A DNA stretch of 18,181 bases from contig VXOZ01000135.1 in assembly GCA_009839775.1 (NCBI GenBank), forward strand, positions 1-18,181, written 5' to 3'. Below, piece by piece: positions 1-6,940 of this stretch. The DNA is from Chloroflexota bacterium (GTDB lineage Bacteria > Chloroflexota > UBA11872 > VXOZ01). The number at the start of each line of letters is the position of its first letter. Positions within the stretch are counted from its first letter, which is position 1. The notes beneath the pieces were generated by a model, which saw only the letters and a list, made by a program, of their open reading frames with translations, made no database searches and was not told the DNA's origin. Position numbers and translations under genes: made by a program.

Positions 1-72
1 CTCCACGAGCGAGTCCAGCACGACTTTCAAGTACTCAGCAATACCATCGCCGCCGCCGTGGGCGACGCGTAG
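1..72 (+). CDS. C-terminal tail of an unidentified protein (partial)
   Basis: The frame starting at base 1 is open from the window edge to a TAG at 70-72 and gives 23 residues, LHERVQHDFQVLSNTIAAAVGDA. The composition is plausible for a helical C-terminus, with alternating charged and hydrophobic residues followed by an Ala-rich end. It is on the same strand as the arsR-type gene that follows 92 bases later. The fragment is too short to assign a family, and it could be a chance open frame. Confidence 0.4.
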   Translation, partial: LHERVQHDFQVLSNTIAAAVGDA

Positions 73-121
73 CCCACTCCGCCGGGACACCTTGCTGCAG
101 AAGTTGGCAAACTTCATTACA

Positions 122-133
122 ATGCTTAAGCAT
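122..133. promoter_or_regulatory. Perfect 12-bp palindrome, candidate ArsR-family operator
   Basis: ATGCTTAAGCAT is a perfect palindrome 31 bases before the repressor start codon, inside the only AT-rich stretch of this upstream region. ArsR/SmtB repressors usually bind short imperfect palindromes overlapping their own promoter and release DNA when metal binds, so this is the best operator candidate for autoregulation of the operon. A TACAAT -10-like hexamer overlaps its left edge (118-123), but I see no convincing -35 at normal spacing. The operator role is inferred from position and symmetry. Confidence 0.45.
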
Positions 134-164
134 ATACGCAAATAATTAACTAAAGGAAGCGAGC

Positions 165-569
165 ATGGCCCAGGCGCGTACGCTCGAACACTGTCTTGAT
201 GAAACGCTTCACCCCGACAAAGCCGCCAAGGTACTGGCGACACTCTTGCGCGACGACCAATTTGAGGAGCTTGCGGCCTACTTTCGGGTGCTAGGGGAGC
301 CCAGCCGTGTCAGACTGCTGCACTGCCTGCTCGATGCCGAGCTCTGCGTCTGCGATCTTGCCGCGCTTTCCAATCTCTCAGTGGCGGCGGCATCGCAACA
401 CTTGCGCACGCTACGTAACCTAAACCTCGTCAAACGGCGGCGGGAAGGCAAGGTCATGTGGTACCGCCTAGCGGACGACCACATTCGCAGTCTGCTCAAC
501 GTTACGCGCGCGCACCTCGCCCACGCACATGCTCAATCCATGCCGGATGCGCTAACGATGCAAGGATAG
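165..569 (+). CDS. ArsR/SmtB-family metal-responsive repressor (CadC/CmtR-like)
   Basis: This 134-residue winged-helix protein probably represses the metal-efflux operon it begins and is released from DNA by Zn(II), Cd(II) or Pb(II). The N-terminal arm carries H9, C10 and H16. The alpha-3 metal motif ELCVCD holds C61 and C63, as in CadC and ArsR. The recognition helix is SVAAASQHLRTL (about 72-83), followed by the wing KRRREGKVMWYRL. Helix alpha-5 keeps a complete SmtB-type site: D104, H106, H117 and H120 with the spacing of SmtB and CadC, though His replaces the usual Glu at the last position, as in NmtR. The ATG is preceded by AAGGA with a 7-base spacer. The gene ends one base before the GTG of the P-type ATPase, so the two are surely co-transcribed. 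The family is secure; the exact inducing metal is not. Confidence 0.93.
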   Translation: MAQARTLEHCLDETLHPDKAAKVLATLLRDDQFEELAAYFRVLGEPSRVRLLHCLLDAELCVCDLAALSNLSVAAASQHLRTLRNLNLVKRRREGKVMWYRLADDHIRSLLNVTRAHLAHAHAQSMPDALTMQG

Positions 570-570
570 T

Positions 571-2499
571 GTGGTGGCTCTGGACTTAAAGCTCCCATTG
601 TCCGAGTTATTTGCGGAAACAGAGACACGGCTCACTGCGCTCTCCGGCCTTTTCTTTCTCGCAGGCGTGATTCTCAGTTTGGCCTCTGCCCCTTCTTGGG
701 CACAAGCGGGTGTTTACCTTGCTGCCATCGTGGTCGGGGGTGTGCCTATCCTACGGGAAGCGTGGGAGGCCCTCTGGGAAGACCGGCGGCTCACGATCGA
801 CTCGCTCGTCGTCGTCGCCGTCATTGGCGCTGTCTTGCTGGGGCAGTGGTGGGAAGCGGCGGCGGTAGTCTTTCTCTTCTCCTTCAGTGAGATGCTGGAA
901 GAATTCACCCTGGATCGCGCGCATAGCGCCATTCAGACCCTCATGGAGCTTTCACCGCAGGAGGCGCGCATCAAAGTCGACGGGCGCGAGTCTACGGTGC
1001 CTGTGGAAGACGTGGCAGTGGGTATGATTGTTGCGGTACGGCCCGGCGAGCGCGTGCCGGTTGACGGCGACGTAGTTGCCGGTGAATCCACCATAGACCA
1101 AGCGGCGATCACCGGTGAGAGCGCTCCGGTTGCCAAGACGAGCGGCGACAGTGTCTTTGCCGGCACCATCAACCAACAAGGGTACCTGGAGATTGCTGCC
1201 ACGCGACCGTCAACGGACAATGCCATCGCCCGTATCGTGCGTCTTGTCGAGGAGGCACAGCAAGAGAAGGCGCCAACCGCGCAGTTCATCGACCGCTTTG
1301 CCGCCTATTACACGCCCGGGATCGTCGTGCTTGCTTTCCTGGTTGCCACGGTCCCGTGGCTGGCATTCGAGCAGCCGCTGGAGGAGTGGGTATACCGTGG
1401 GCTTGTGCTGCTGCTTGTCGGCTGCCCCTGCGCGCTCGTCATATCCACGCCAATTTCCATTGTGGCCGCCATTGCTCGCTCCGCGCGTTCCGGCGTGTTG
1501 ATGAAGAGTGGCGCCGTTCTGGAGTTGCTGGGACAAGCCAAAGTCATGGCCTTTGACAAGACAGGCACCCTCACACGCGGACAACCGGAAGTCACCGACG
1601 TCATTCCGGCGGAAGGCTTCAGCGAATCGGACGTGATCCAGATGGCCGACAGGCTGGAGCACCGCTCCGAGCATCAACTCGCCGCTGCGATTCTGCGGCG
1701 CGCGGGGCACACTGATACGGAAGAAGACAGCGGTCACGTCCACACGGAGGAGATTCAGGACTTTGAGGCCATTGCCGGTCGCGGCGTGCGCGCGCGCGTT
1801 GACGGTACCGTATACGTCTGCGGTAGTCCAGACTTTCTCAGTTCAATCGGCTACGACCTGGTCCCGTACCAAGAAACGATCGCAGCACTGCAAGACGCTG
1901 GCAAGACCGCTCTCTTGGTGGCGCAAGACAAGCAAATTGCAGGTCTCATCGCCACCATGGATACCCTGCGGCCTGAAGCGGAGCCCACGCTGCATGCAAT
2001 CAACGACATGGGCATTTCGCACATGGTCATGCTCACGGGCGATAGTCAACCGACGGCAACGGCAATCGCGCAGCAACTTCCGGTACGCCACGTATCCGCA
2101 GAACTATTGCCCTGGCAAAAGCTCGTCGCAATCCAAGACCTCGTGAAAGCCCACGGCAACGTGCTCATGGTTGGCGACGGCGTAAACGACGCCCCCGCCC
2201 TTGCCAGCGCTACCGCCGGCATCGCCTTGGGAGGCGCCGGGGCCGACGTGGCCTTGGAGACCGCGGACGTGGTGCTGATGGGTGACGATCTCAGCAAGAT
2301 TCCCACCGCTCTCCAACTGAGCCGGCGAACCATGACGGTGATAAAGCAAAACATCACCTTCTCATTGGGAATCAAACTGCTAGTGCTGGTGCTTACGCTG
2401 TTTGGGTTGACCTACCTTTGGATGGCAATTCTGGCGGACGTTGGCGCGACTATTCTGGTGGCAGGCAATGGTTTGCGCTTGCTCCGATCCTCGGATTAG
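571..2499 (+). CDS. Heavy-metal P1B-type ATPase (Zn/Cd/Pb exporter, CadA/ZntA type)
   Basis: This 642-residue inner-membrane pump uses ATP to export divalent soft metals. Visible landmarks in order are the actuator TGES at 181-184, the membrane metal site CPC at 285-287, the phosphorylated Asp in DKTGT at D329, the nucleotide-domain motif SEHQLA at 366-371, and GDGVNDAPA from 535. The last helices carry NITFSLGIK and ADVGATILV, whose Lys and Asp are typical of the Zn/Cd/Pb (P1B-2) subgroup. Two features are odd. There is no N-terminal HMA domain or CxxC, and the HP dipeptide of the SEHPLA motif is HQ here (H368-Q369). A His/Asp/Glu-rich loop (HTDTEEDSGHVHTEE) sits in the nucleotide domain. 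The start is GTG. A second GTG at 574 is better spaced from AAGGA (562-566), so the true start may be one codon later. It forms an operon with the upstream repressor. Confidence 0.95.
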   Translation: MVALDLKLPLSELFAETETRLTALSGLFFLAGVILSLASAPSWAQAGVYLAAIVVGGVPILREAWEALWEDRRLTIDSLVVVAVIGAVLLGQWWEAAAVVFLFSFSEMLEEFTLDRAHSAIQTLMELSPQEARIKVDGRESTVPVEDVAVGMIVAVRPGERVPVDGDVVAGESTIDQAAITGESAPVAKTSGDSVFAGTINQQGYLEIAATRPSTDNAIARIVRLVEEAQQEKAPTAQFIDRFAAYYTPGIVVLAFLVATVPWLAFEQPLEEWVYRGLVLLLVGCPCALVISTPISIVAAIARSARSGVLMKSGAVLELLGQAKVMAFDKTGTLTRGQPEVTDVIPAEGFSESDVIQMADRLEHRSEHQLAAAILRRAGHTDTEEDSGHVHTEEIQDFEAIAGRGVRARVDGTVYVCGSPDFLSSIGYDLVPYQETIAALQDAGKTALLVAQDKQIAGLIATMDTLRPEAEPTLHAINDMGISHMVMLTGDSQPTATAIAQQLPVRHVSAELLPWQKLVAIQDLVKAHGNVLMVGDGVNDAPALASATAGIALGGAGADVALETADVVLMGDDLSKIPTALQLSRRTMTVIKQNITFSLGIKLLVLVLTLFGLTYLWMAILADVGATILVAGNGLRLLRSSD

Positions 2500-2588
2500 C
2501 ACGAAGCACCGGGCTTGCTCCGCATGGAACGCAGCCAAATAACAATACGGCAAGGGTTTGACTCCAATCCGCCGAGGCGACACAGAAT

Positions 2589-2597
2589 TGGTATTAT
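2589..2597 (+). promoter_or_regulatory. Candidate extended -10 promoter
   Basis: TGGTATTAT matches an extended -10 element (TGn plus a hexamer with 5 of 6 consensus bases). It lies about 90 bases before the ATG of the next gene, within the 188-base gap after the ATPase. No good -35 is visible 16-18 bases upstream, which is tolerated for extended -10 promoters. This is a pattern match only. Confidence 0.3.
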
Positions 2598-2687
2598 GGG
2601 CGCAGCCAGCCGGCGTTGCCGCGATTGCGCTTACCTGCCACAGCCAGGAAGCATTGAGAGCGATTGGAACACGACATTGGGATAACT

Positions 2688-3095
2688 ATGAGTTCACAGA
2701 CAGAAGGTCATATCGGGCAGTCGGACCAAGAGTTGAAGCGCGCCAGCCAGGGACGAATTGAGGCAGTACTCAGCCTGTTGGATACCGGGGAGCGGCAAAT
2801 CTACGTACTGCACGTGCGCCTGCTGCCGCAGGCACGTACGTTGCGGCGGCGTTTTCGCGAGGTTGACGCCTTGCGCCTCATGGGCTTCACGCCGCGACCG
2901 GAATGCCCCTACTTTCCCTATCAGTGCTTCTACGCCGGCTGCTACTACCGCGAACTTGGCGAGGCTCACGACGACGCCACGCGCCAGCGCTTCGAAGAAA
3001 TCTTCGATAAGTCCTTGGAATCCCTTGCAGAAGCCATCGAGCACATTTTAGCCGGCGCCTGGCTCGCGGAAGAAATCGGATTGCCCTTGAAGTAA
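2688..3095 (+). CDS. Small protein of unknown function with a Tyr/Cys-rich motif
   Basis: This 135-residue soluble protein is one I do not recognise. It is charged and helical at both ends, with a compact middle segment PECPYFPYQCFYAGCYYREL (about 79-98) containing three Cys and six Tyr. That segment could be a structural core or a metal or redox site, but nothing proves it. The C-terminal third (FEEIFDKSLESLAEAIEHILAGAWLAEEI) looks like a long amphipathic helix. There is no signal peptide or membrane helix. I chose ATG 2688; the frame extends to a TTG at 2664, adding eight residues, but neither start has a strong Shine-Dalgarno. Codon use resembles its neighbours. It follows the metal-export operon on the same strand after about 190 bases, so a link to metal handling is possible but unsupported. 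Confidence 0.7.
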   Translation: MSSQTEGHIGQSDQELKRASQGRIEAVLSLLDTGERQIYVLHVRLLPQARTLRRRFREVDALRLMGFTPRPECPYFPYQCFYAGCYYRELGEAHDDATRQRFEEIFDKSLESLAEAIEHILAGAWLAEEIGLPLK

Positions 3096-3164
3096 GCTCA
3101 ATCAAGCTGTGACCGGCACCTTCCTGCACTGAGACTCATCGCAGGATACGGCTACCGGGTTGCG

Positions 3165-3422
3165 ATGGTAAGATGGGCAAGGCGAAACTGTATTAGCAAG
3201 GATGGTTATGGTTTGACTTCTCAACTGACATTGTGGCTACTCACTTTTGTGGCGGCCGTTATCGGCATTGTTGTAGGAATCATGATGGTAATGCCGAAGC
3301 GTTCTACTGCCATTCGCTGGATTGGTCTCGCAATTGTCGTTGTGGCGCTAGCTGCCTTCGTCTATCAGTTTCGCTCTTTCCCCATTGAAATCAACCGTGT
3401 GGACATTACTATCGATCAGTAG
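3165..3422 (+). CDS. Small two-helix membrane protein, unknown function
   Basis: The frame encodes up to 85 residues with two hydrophobic stretches, LWLLTFVAAVIGIVVGIMMVM (about 23-43) and WIGLAIVVVALAAFVYQF (about 52-69). They are separated by a short basic loop (PKRSTAIR), which suggests a hairpin in the inner membrane with the loop facing the cytoplasm. A short polar tail, FPIEINRVDITIDQ, follows. The ATG at 3165 lacks a clear ribosome site. A TTG at 3213, ten bases after AAGGA (3198-3202), would remove a 16-residue basic leader and start MTSQLTLWLL, which looks more natural. I cannot assign a family. It is the last plus-strand gene before a convergent minus-strand gene. Confidence 0.6.
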   Translation: MVRWARRNCISKDGYGLTSQLTLWLLTFVAAVIGIVVGIMMVMPKRSTAIRWIGLAIVVVALAAFVYQFRSFPIEINRVDITIDQ

Positions 3423-3458
3423 ACAACCCACCAATTCGGGCGCACTTCGGCTCGAACG

Positions 3459-3483
3459 GCAAGCGATAACAAGCTCCGCTTGC
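3459..3483 (+). terminator. Weak candidate terminator hairpin
   Basis: GCAAGCG (3459-3465) pairs with CGCTTGC (3477-3483) across an 11-base loop, 37 bases after the small membrane protein gene stops. The bases after it (AATGTTTGTAA) are only modestly T-rich, so termination activity is uncertain. Confidence 0.35.
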
Positions 3484-3492
3484 AATGTTTGT

Positions 3493-3510
3493 AACTGTCA
3501 CGTGGCAGTT
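3493..3510. repeat. 18-bp near-perfect palindrome around CACGTG
   Basis: AACTGTCACGTGGCAGTT is symmetric except for one T/G pair, which would be a wobble in RNA. It lies between two convergent genes, so it could be a protein-binding site or add to bidirectional termination. No function can be fixed from the sequence. Confidence 0.35.
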
Positions 3511-3636
3511 TGAGTGGGGCGCGGGGTCCCGCAGTCCACGAGCCGGGGCAGTTCACATTGCGCAATCGATGCTGCTCCGCACCGTTAAGACTGTCCTTCC
3601 GCTAGATCACTATCCAAATCGAACACGAGCGCGGAA

Positions 3637-4224
3637 TTAATACTGAAACTGCGGTGCCCAGTCGCCCGGGCCATCCTGTAGCAAATCGAACAGGTGCCAA
3701 ACGCCGCAGTAAAGATCGCCGGGGCCGAAGAAATCGCGGGCAACGCGCACGATTGCACCATCCGGATTCTTGTGGAAGACGGAAACGCCGGGCATGGCGT
3801 GAGAGTCGTAGTGCTCTTCCTCGGATCCGAACCCCATATCCTCGATGAATGCGGTGCCTTGGGCCGAATACATGCGGAACCGCCAATCCCGCTTGCTGAC
3901 CAGTCTCTGTTGCACTTCCGGTGCATCAGGTGACACCACAACAAACGCTGCGCGACTCTCCAGGTGTTGCAGCACGCCATTGAACCCATCGGCCCACATG
4001 GTGCAATAAGGGCAACCGGCGCCCATGTTGTGGATCAGAATCAAATCAGACCTGTCGCCAAACATCGCGGAGAGCTTCACGCTGCCATCGGGGCCTGTGA
4101 GTTCATAGTCCTCCACGGGCTCCGCAGGCATCCGGCGGCGCAACTCGACAAGCCGTTGCTTGGCCTTCTCTAAGTCAGCCATCGCTGCGGCAAACTGAGC
4201 CTCTCCGACTGCATCGGCTGTCAT
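3637..4224 (-). CDS. DUF899-family thioredoxin-like protein
   Basis: This 195-residue protein matches the DUF899 family, predicted thioredoxin-fold proteins related to AhpC/TSA. The family hallmarks are an N-terminal helix ending in LVELRRRMP, then YELTGPDGSVKLSAMFGDRSDLILIHNMG, the dithiol CPYC (C71 and C74) followed by TMWADGF, and a C-terminal half containing PGVSVFHKNPDG and YCGVWHLFDLL. CPYC is the glutaredoxin-type active-site pair, so a thiol-disulfide or peroxide-related role is plausible; family members lack a settled biochemical function. No signal peptide is visible, so it should be cytoplasmic. On the minus strand GGAAGGGG lies four bases before the ATG. The gene stands alone, converging with the small membrane protein gene, with a MITE-like element just upstream. 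Confidence 0.88.
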   Translation of the reverse strand: MTADAVGEAQFAAAMADLEKAKQRLVELRRRMPAEPVEDYELTGPDGSVKLSAMFGDRSDLILIHNMGAGCPYCTMWADGFNGVLQHLESRAAFVVVSPDAPEVQQRLVSKRDWRFRMYSAQGTAFIEDMGFGSEEEHYDSHAMPGVSVFHKNPDGAIVRVARDFFGPGDLYCGVWHLFDLLQDGPGDWAPQFQY

Positions 4225-4240
4225 CTATCCCCTTCCTTGC

Positions 4241-4465
4241 TAGGTTGTATTGACATTTGATGTCATTCCCGCGCAAGCGGGAATCCATCTTCACGCTGCA
4301 CAGATTGTCCTTCTGCGAGGGGTGGCGAGTCAGGTTACGCGCAAGTATTGCCTTTGTCAAAGGCTTTTCCTGTCACTCCGAGGAGCAAAGCAACAGTGAA
4401 TTCCGCACAAACGCTTGAGATTCCTCGCCTTCGCTCGGAATGACATCAAATGTCAACACTACTTA
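4241..4465. mobile_element. MITE-like element with terminal inverted repeats
   Basis: TTGACATTTGATGTCATTCC at 4250-4269 is repeated exactly in inverted orientation at 4437-4456. With three mismatches the repeats extend outward to 29 bp (4241-4269 and 4437-4465), and both outer ends begin with TA when read inward, which suggests TA target use as in IS630/Tc1-type elements. The interior is non-coding and mosaic. CCCGC/GCGGG forms a small hairpin near the left end, and variants of the common TCATTCCGAG-type dispersed repeat occur near 4372 and 4425. At about 225 bp with no transposase, it fits a non-autonomous MITE lying between two minus-strand genes. Confidence 0.65.
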
Positions 4466-4578
4466 ATACGAAAGCCATATAACGAACTGACGCTGTATGG
4501 TAAAGCTGCTCGCATGCCGGATCATCACTTGCAGACTCCCAAAACGATAGGGCTTCCGTCAGTGGGCACGCACTAGGC

Positions 4579-6360
4579 TCATTTCTTTCCTTTCTCTGAC
4601 TGCACCGTGTAGAGCCGAATGACCTCCTGCACCGAGGTCGCATCCTCCGGCCCCCGGTCCTCTCGCACGAAGCCCACCACTCGCGGAAAGCGCAGCGCGT
4701 AGCCAAACTCGTCGCCGTCTTGCTTGCCGCACGTGTGGGTGGGGCTGCGCGTAATTTCGTCAGCCTGGATCTCAACCACGTGGGTGGGATTACTCCAAAC
4801 ATCCGGTGCGATCTCGGCTTCTACTCGTGCTGGCATTTGCTCGGCTTTTTCCTTGTCCAGCAACTCGCGAATTTGAACCCATTCCTCCTCCGAGTAGCCG
4901 GTGCCAAGACGGGAAATCGTGACGAAGAGGTCACGGTCCTTGTCGTATACGCCGAGCAAGAGGGCGCCAATGCCAAACTGCGAGCGCGCGCCTTTGCCGT
5001 ACCAGTAGCCTAAGACCACACAGTCCACCGTATCGGAGAGCTCGCCCTGGTACGAACGCTTCATCTTGATCCAATCGAAGCTGCGGCGACCGGCCTGGTA
5101 GACCGAGTCGAGCTTCTTGGCCATCACCCCTTCCAGACCGTGTTCGATCTTGTCGGCAAAGAAGGCCTCGATAGCCGCTACGCTGTCGGTTTCTATGTTC
5201 TCCGTCACCTGCAGGACCGGGCCTTCTTTCAGAAAATCCAGCATCTTTTCACGACGCTCGGTATAGGGCTGCCGCGTCAAGTCAGCGCCATCGAGATAGA
5301 GAAGATCGAAGAGTATCAGACGAAGCGGTAGTTTCTCCGCCATTTCGTCCACGTTATGTTTGCGCCGTCTTTGCGTTGTCATCTGAAAAGGGAGAAAGGC
5401 GCCGGTTTCCACGTCATACGCCAGCGCCTCGGAGTCGGCAATGAAGGTGTGTCCCGCTGCCTGTTCGCGCACCGCCGCCACCACATCCGGAAACATGCCG
5501 CTGAAGTTCTCCAAGTGCCGCGAGTACATCGTCACATTCTCGCCGTCGAAGTGCACTTGACAGCGAATGCCGTCGAATTTGGGTTCCACGGCACACCGGC
5601 CGAGGCGCAAGACGAGATCTTCCATCGTCTTCACTCGCTCCGACGCTGCCGGAATCACGGGCGTGCCGACCACAATGTGAATATCCTGCAACCCATCTAC
5701 CCCAGCGCGCCAGTAGTCTTTAGCCACGGTAGCCAGGTCAGAGCAAATGCTGTAGGCGCGTTCGATCGCCGGCCGATGCTCTTTAGATCCGGTGCGGGCG
5801 AACGAGAGCGCGTCCATGACCGTGGGATCCCCTACGCCCAGCCGCAACCGTCCGAGAGGAATACGCAGGAGATACCGTACCTCTTGTTTGCCGACGTTGC
5901 GTACGAGATCGGCCAGTAGCGAGACTTTCTTTGCGACGGAGCCTTCGCCCTCTGTCAGAGCAATTTCCGTAAGGCGTTCGAAGACATGGGCGACCGTGAC
6001 GGAGCCTTGCTCGCGCTCGATCAATTCTTCCGCCACCGCGCCGTAGTCTCCGATCTCGCTGAAGCGGCGGTGCACGTCGTCCAGGGCCGCTCCCGTACCC
6101 TCCGCCACTACCTCGGCAGTAAGCTGCTCCCCGACGCCAAACTCGATGGGCGCATAGAGGGGAGCGACTCGCCCTTGCAAGAGATAGATCACTTCGTCCA
6201 TCTCCTCATGACGCGTCTTCGTGAAGAGGTCTGCCAGCAATTCCATCATGCGGATGCGGCTGCGGGTTGCGTCAAGTTCGGCAAAGTACGCAGTCAGTTG
6301 GTGGAAGTAGAGGGCAGATAGTTCCTCAGTTGGATCGATGGCATTTTCGGTCGAGGACAT
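4579..6360 (-). CDS. ATP-dependent DNA ligase, archaeal/LigI type
   Basis: This 593-residue enzyme seals DNA nicks using ATP through an enzyme-AMP intermediate. The N-terminal DNA-binding domain (about 1-230) holds LLRIPLGRLRLGVGD. The nucleotidyltransferase core has motif I EPKFDGIR with the adenylated lysine K261, then YSRHLENFSGMFPD, ADSEALAYD (motif III), LILFDLLYLDG (IIIa), EGVMAKK (IV) and DWIKMKRSY (V). The C-terminal OB domain includes VVLGYWYGKGARS and SPTHTCG, and ends in RFPRVVGFVREDR. This arrangement and length match archaeal ligases and the related bacterial enzymes, not the short LigD-type or NAD-dependent LigA. A bacterium normally replicates with LigA, so this is probably an accessory repair ligase of archaeal ancestry. 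On the minus strand GGAGAGG precedes the ATG by 11 bases. It is flanked by repeats on both sides and has no operon partner. Confidence 0.95.
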   Translation of the reverse strand: MSSTENAIDPTEELSALYFHQLTAYFAELDATRSRIRMMELLADLFTKTRHEEMDEVIYLLQGRVAPLYAPIEFGVGEQLTAEVVAEGTGAALDDVHRRFSEIGDYGAVAEELIEREQGSVTVAHVFERLTEIALTEGEGSVAKKVSLLADLVRNVGKQEVRYLLRIPLGRLRLGVGDPTVMDALSFARTGSKEHRPAIERAYSICSDLATVAKDYWRAGVDGLQDIHIVVGTPVIPAASERVKTMEDLVLRLGRCAVEPKFDGIRCQVHFDGENVTMYSRHLENFSGMFPDVVAAVREQAAGHTFIADSEALAYDVETGAFLPFQMTTQRRRKHNVDEMAEKLPLRLILFDLLYLDGADLTRQPYTERREKMLDFLKEGPVLQVTENIETDSVAAIEAFFADKIEHGLEGVMAKKLDSVYQAGRRSFDWIKMKRSYQGELSDTVDCVVLGYWYGKGARSQFGIGALLLGVYDKDRDLFVTISRLGTGYSEEEWVQIRELLDKEKAEQMPARVEAEIAPDVWSNPTHVVEIQADEITRSPTHTCGKQDGDEFGYALRFPRVVGFVREDRGPEDATSVQEVIRLYTVQSEKGKK

Positions 6361-6587
6361 AGCTACACACGCCTCTCCTAATGGGTTATCTCCGTGAGAT
6401 ACAAAAGATCAGTCAGACTGGGTAGTGTGAGCAAAACACACTTATTGGGCTACAAAAAAGGATAACAAAGATGCGTGGTTGGAGCATCCCTGTCGTGACC
6501 GGCGACAACTTTCTTGCTCCCTTGTATTCGGCGCAATTCCCTCCCGCGGAGACCCTTGCAGAACTAGGCCCCAAGGGCAAGGAGTTA
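6361..6587. other. Non-coding spacer upstream of the ligase
   Basis: This part of the long ligase-to-protease gap has no recognisable coding potential and low similarity to any element I know. The ligase promoter must lie here on the minus strand, but I could not pick out a convincing -35/-10 pair. Confidence 0.4.
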
Positions 6588-6627
6588 CACCCTCTCCTTG
6601 GGGGAGAGGGCCGGGGTGAGGGGATTT
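6588..6627. repeat. REP-like palindromic repeat, copy 1
   Basis: CCCTCTCC (6590-6597) and GGAGAGGG (6603-6610) form an 8-bp hairpin followed by CCGGGGTGAGGGG. This is the widespread intergenic motif of a CCCTCTCCC hairpin joined to a CCCTCACCC arm. It is inverted relative to the copies at 6711 and 17006. Confidence 0.7.
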
Positions 6628-6710
6628 CTTGCCTTTCTAACCGCATGACAGCACAGTCAATATGTACCAGAACCAAACTCGCTATGAACCGACTGGCGTT
6701 CAGAGCAGAT

Positions 6711-6750
6711 TCACCCTCACCCTAACCCTCTCCCGTCGAGGGAGAGGGGA
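6711..6750. repeat. REP-like palindromic repeat, copy 2
   Basis: TCACCCTCACCCTAA is followed by CCCTCTCCC (6726-6734), a five-base loop and GGGAGAGGG (6740-6748). The copy faces opposite to copy 1 about 85 bases away, so the pair forms a composite, BIME-like arrangement around a short unique spacer. Confidence 0.7.
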
Positions 6751-6839
6751 CTCTCTCTTCCGCTAGGGTTACGCAAAGGTCTCTGTCGAGGGAGAGGGGA
6801 CTGCCTCGCTGCGGCGAGGGTTGTTATGCAAAGGTCTCT
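6735..6839. repeat. Imperfect tandem duplication of about 50 bp
   Basis: Two adjacent units, 6735-6784 and 6785-6839, both begin GTCGAGGGAGAGGGGACT and both end CAAAGGTCTCT. The middles differ (CTCTCTTCCGCTAGGGTTACG against GCCTCGCTGCGGCGAGGGTTGTTATG), so the duplication is old or the units are separate repeat derivatives. Unit 1 reuses the right arm of REP-like copy 2. Confidence 0.7.
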
Positions 6840-6854
6840 CCCGCGGAAGTGCTT

Positions 6855-6940
6855 GCCGCCAAGAGCCGCCAAAATGCGCTCGGCCCTGACGGTCCTTTAC
6901 CTTCTGCCTTGGCACCTAGTCATAGGATTTTCTTGGCGGC
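6855..6940. repeat. 10-bp inverted repeat flanking 66 bases upstream of the protease gene
   Basis: GCCGCCAAGA (6855-6864) is matched by TCTTGGCGGC (6931-6940). The right arm contains the candidate -35 hexamer of the protease promoter, so the pair could be a split operator; it could also be an RNA stem or decayed repeat. Confidence 0.4.

Noticed and set aside
1210..1743. Long minus-strand open frame inside the P-type ATPase gene
   Set aside because: It is antisense to a clearly conserved ATPase, and the product resembles nothing known; GC-rich codon bias creates such shadows.
2558..2597. TTGACT (2558-2563) and TATTAT (2592-2597) as a standard promoter
   Set aside because: The spacer is 28 bases, far beyond the 16-18 needed; only the extended -10 remains plausible.
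4262..4440. Repeated TCATTCC-type motifs considered as a CRISPR array
   Set aside because: The pieces are inverted, differ in length and lack regular spacers; they fit dispersed palindromic repeats inside a MITE.
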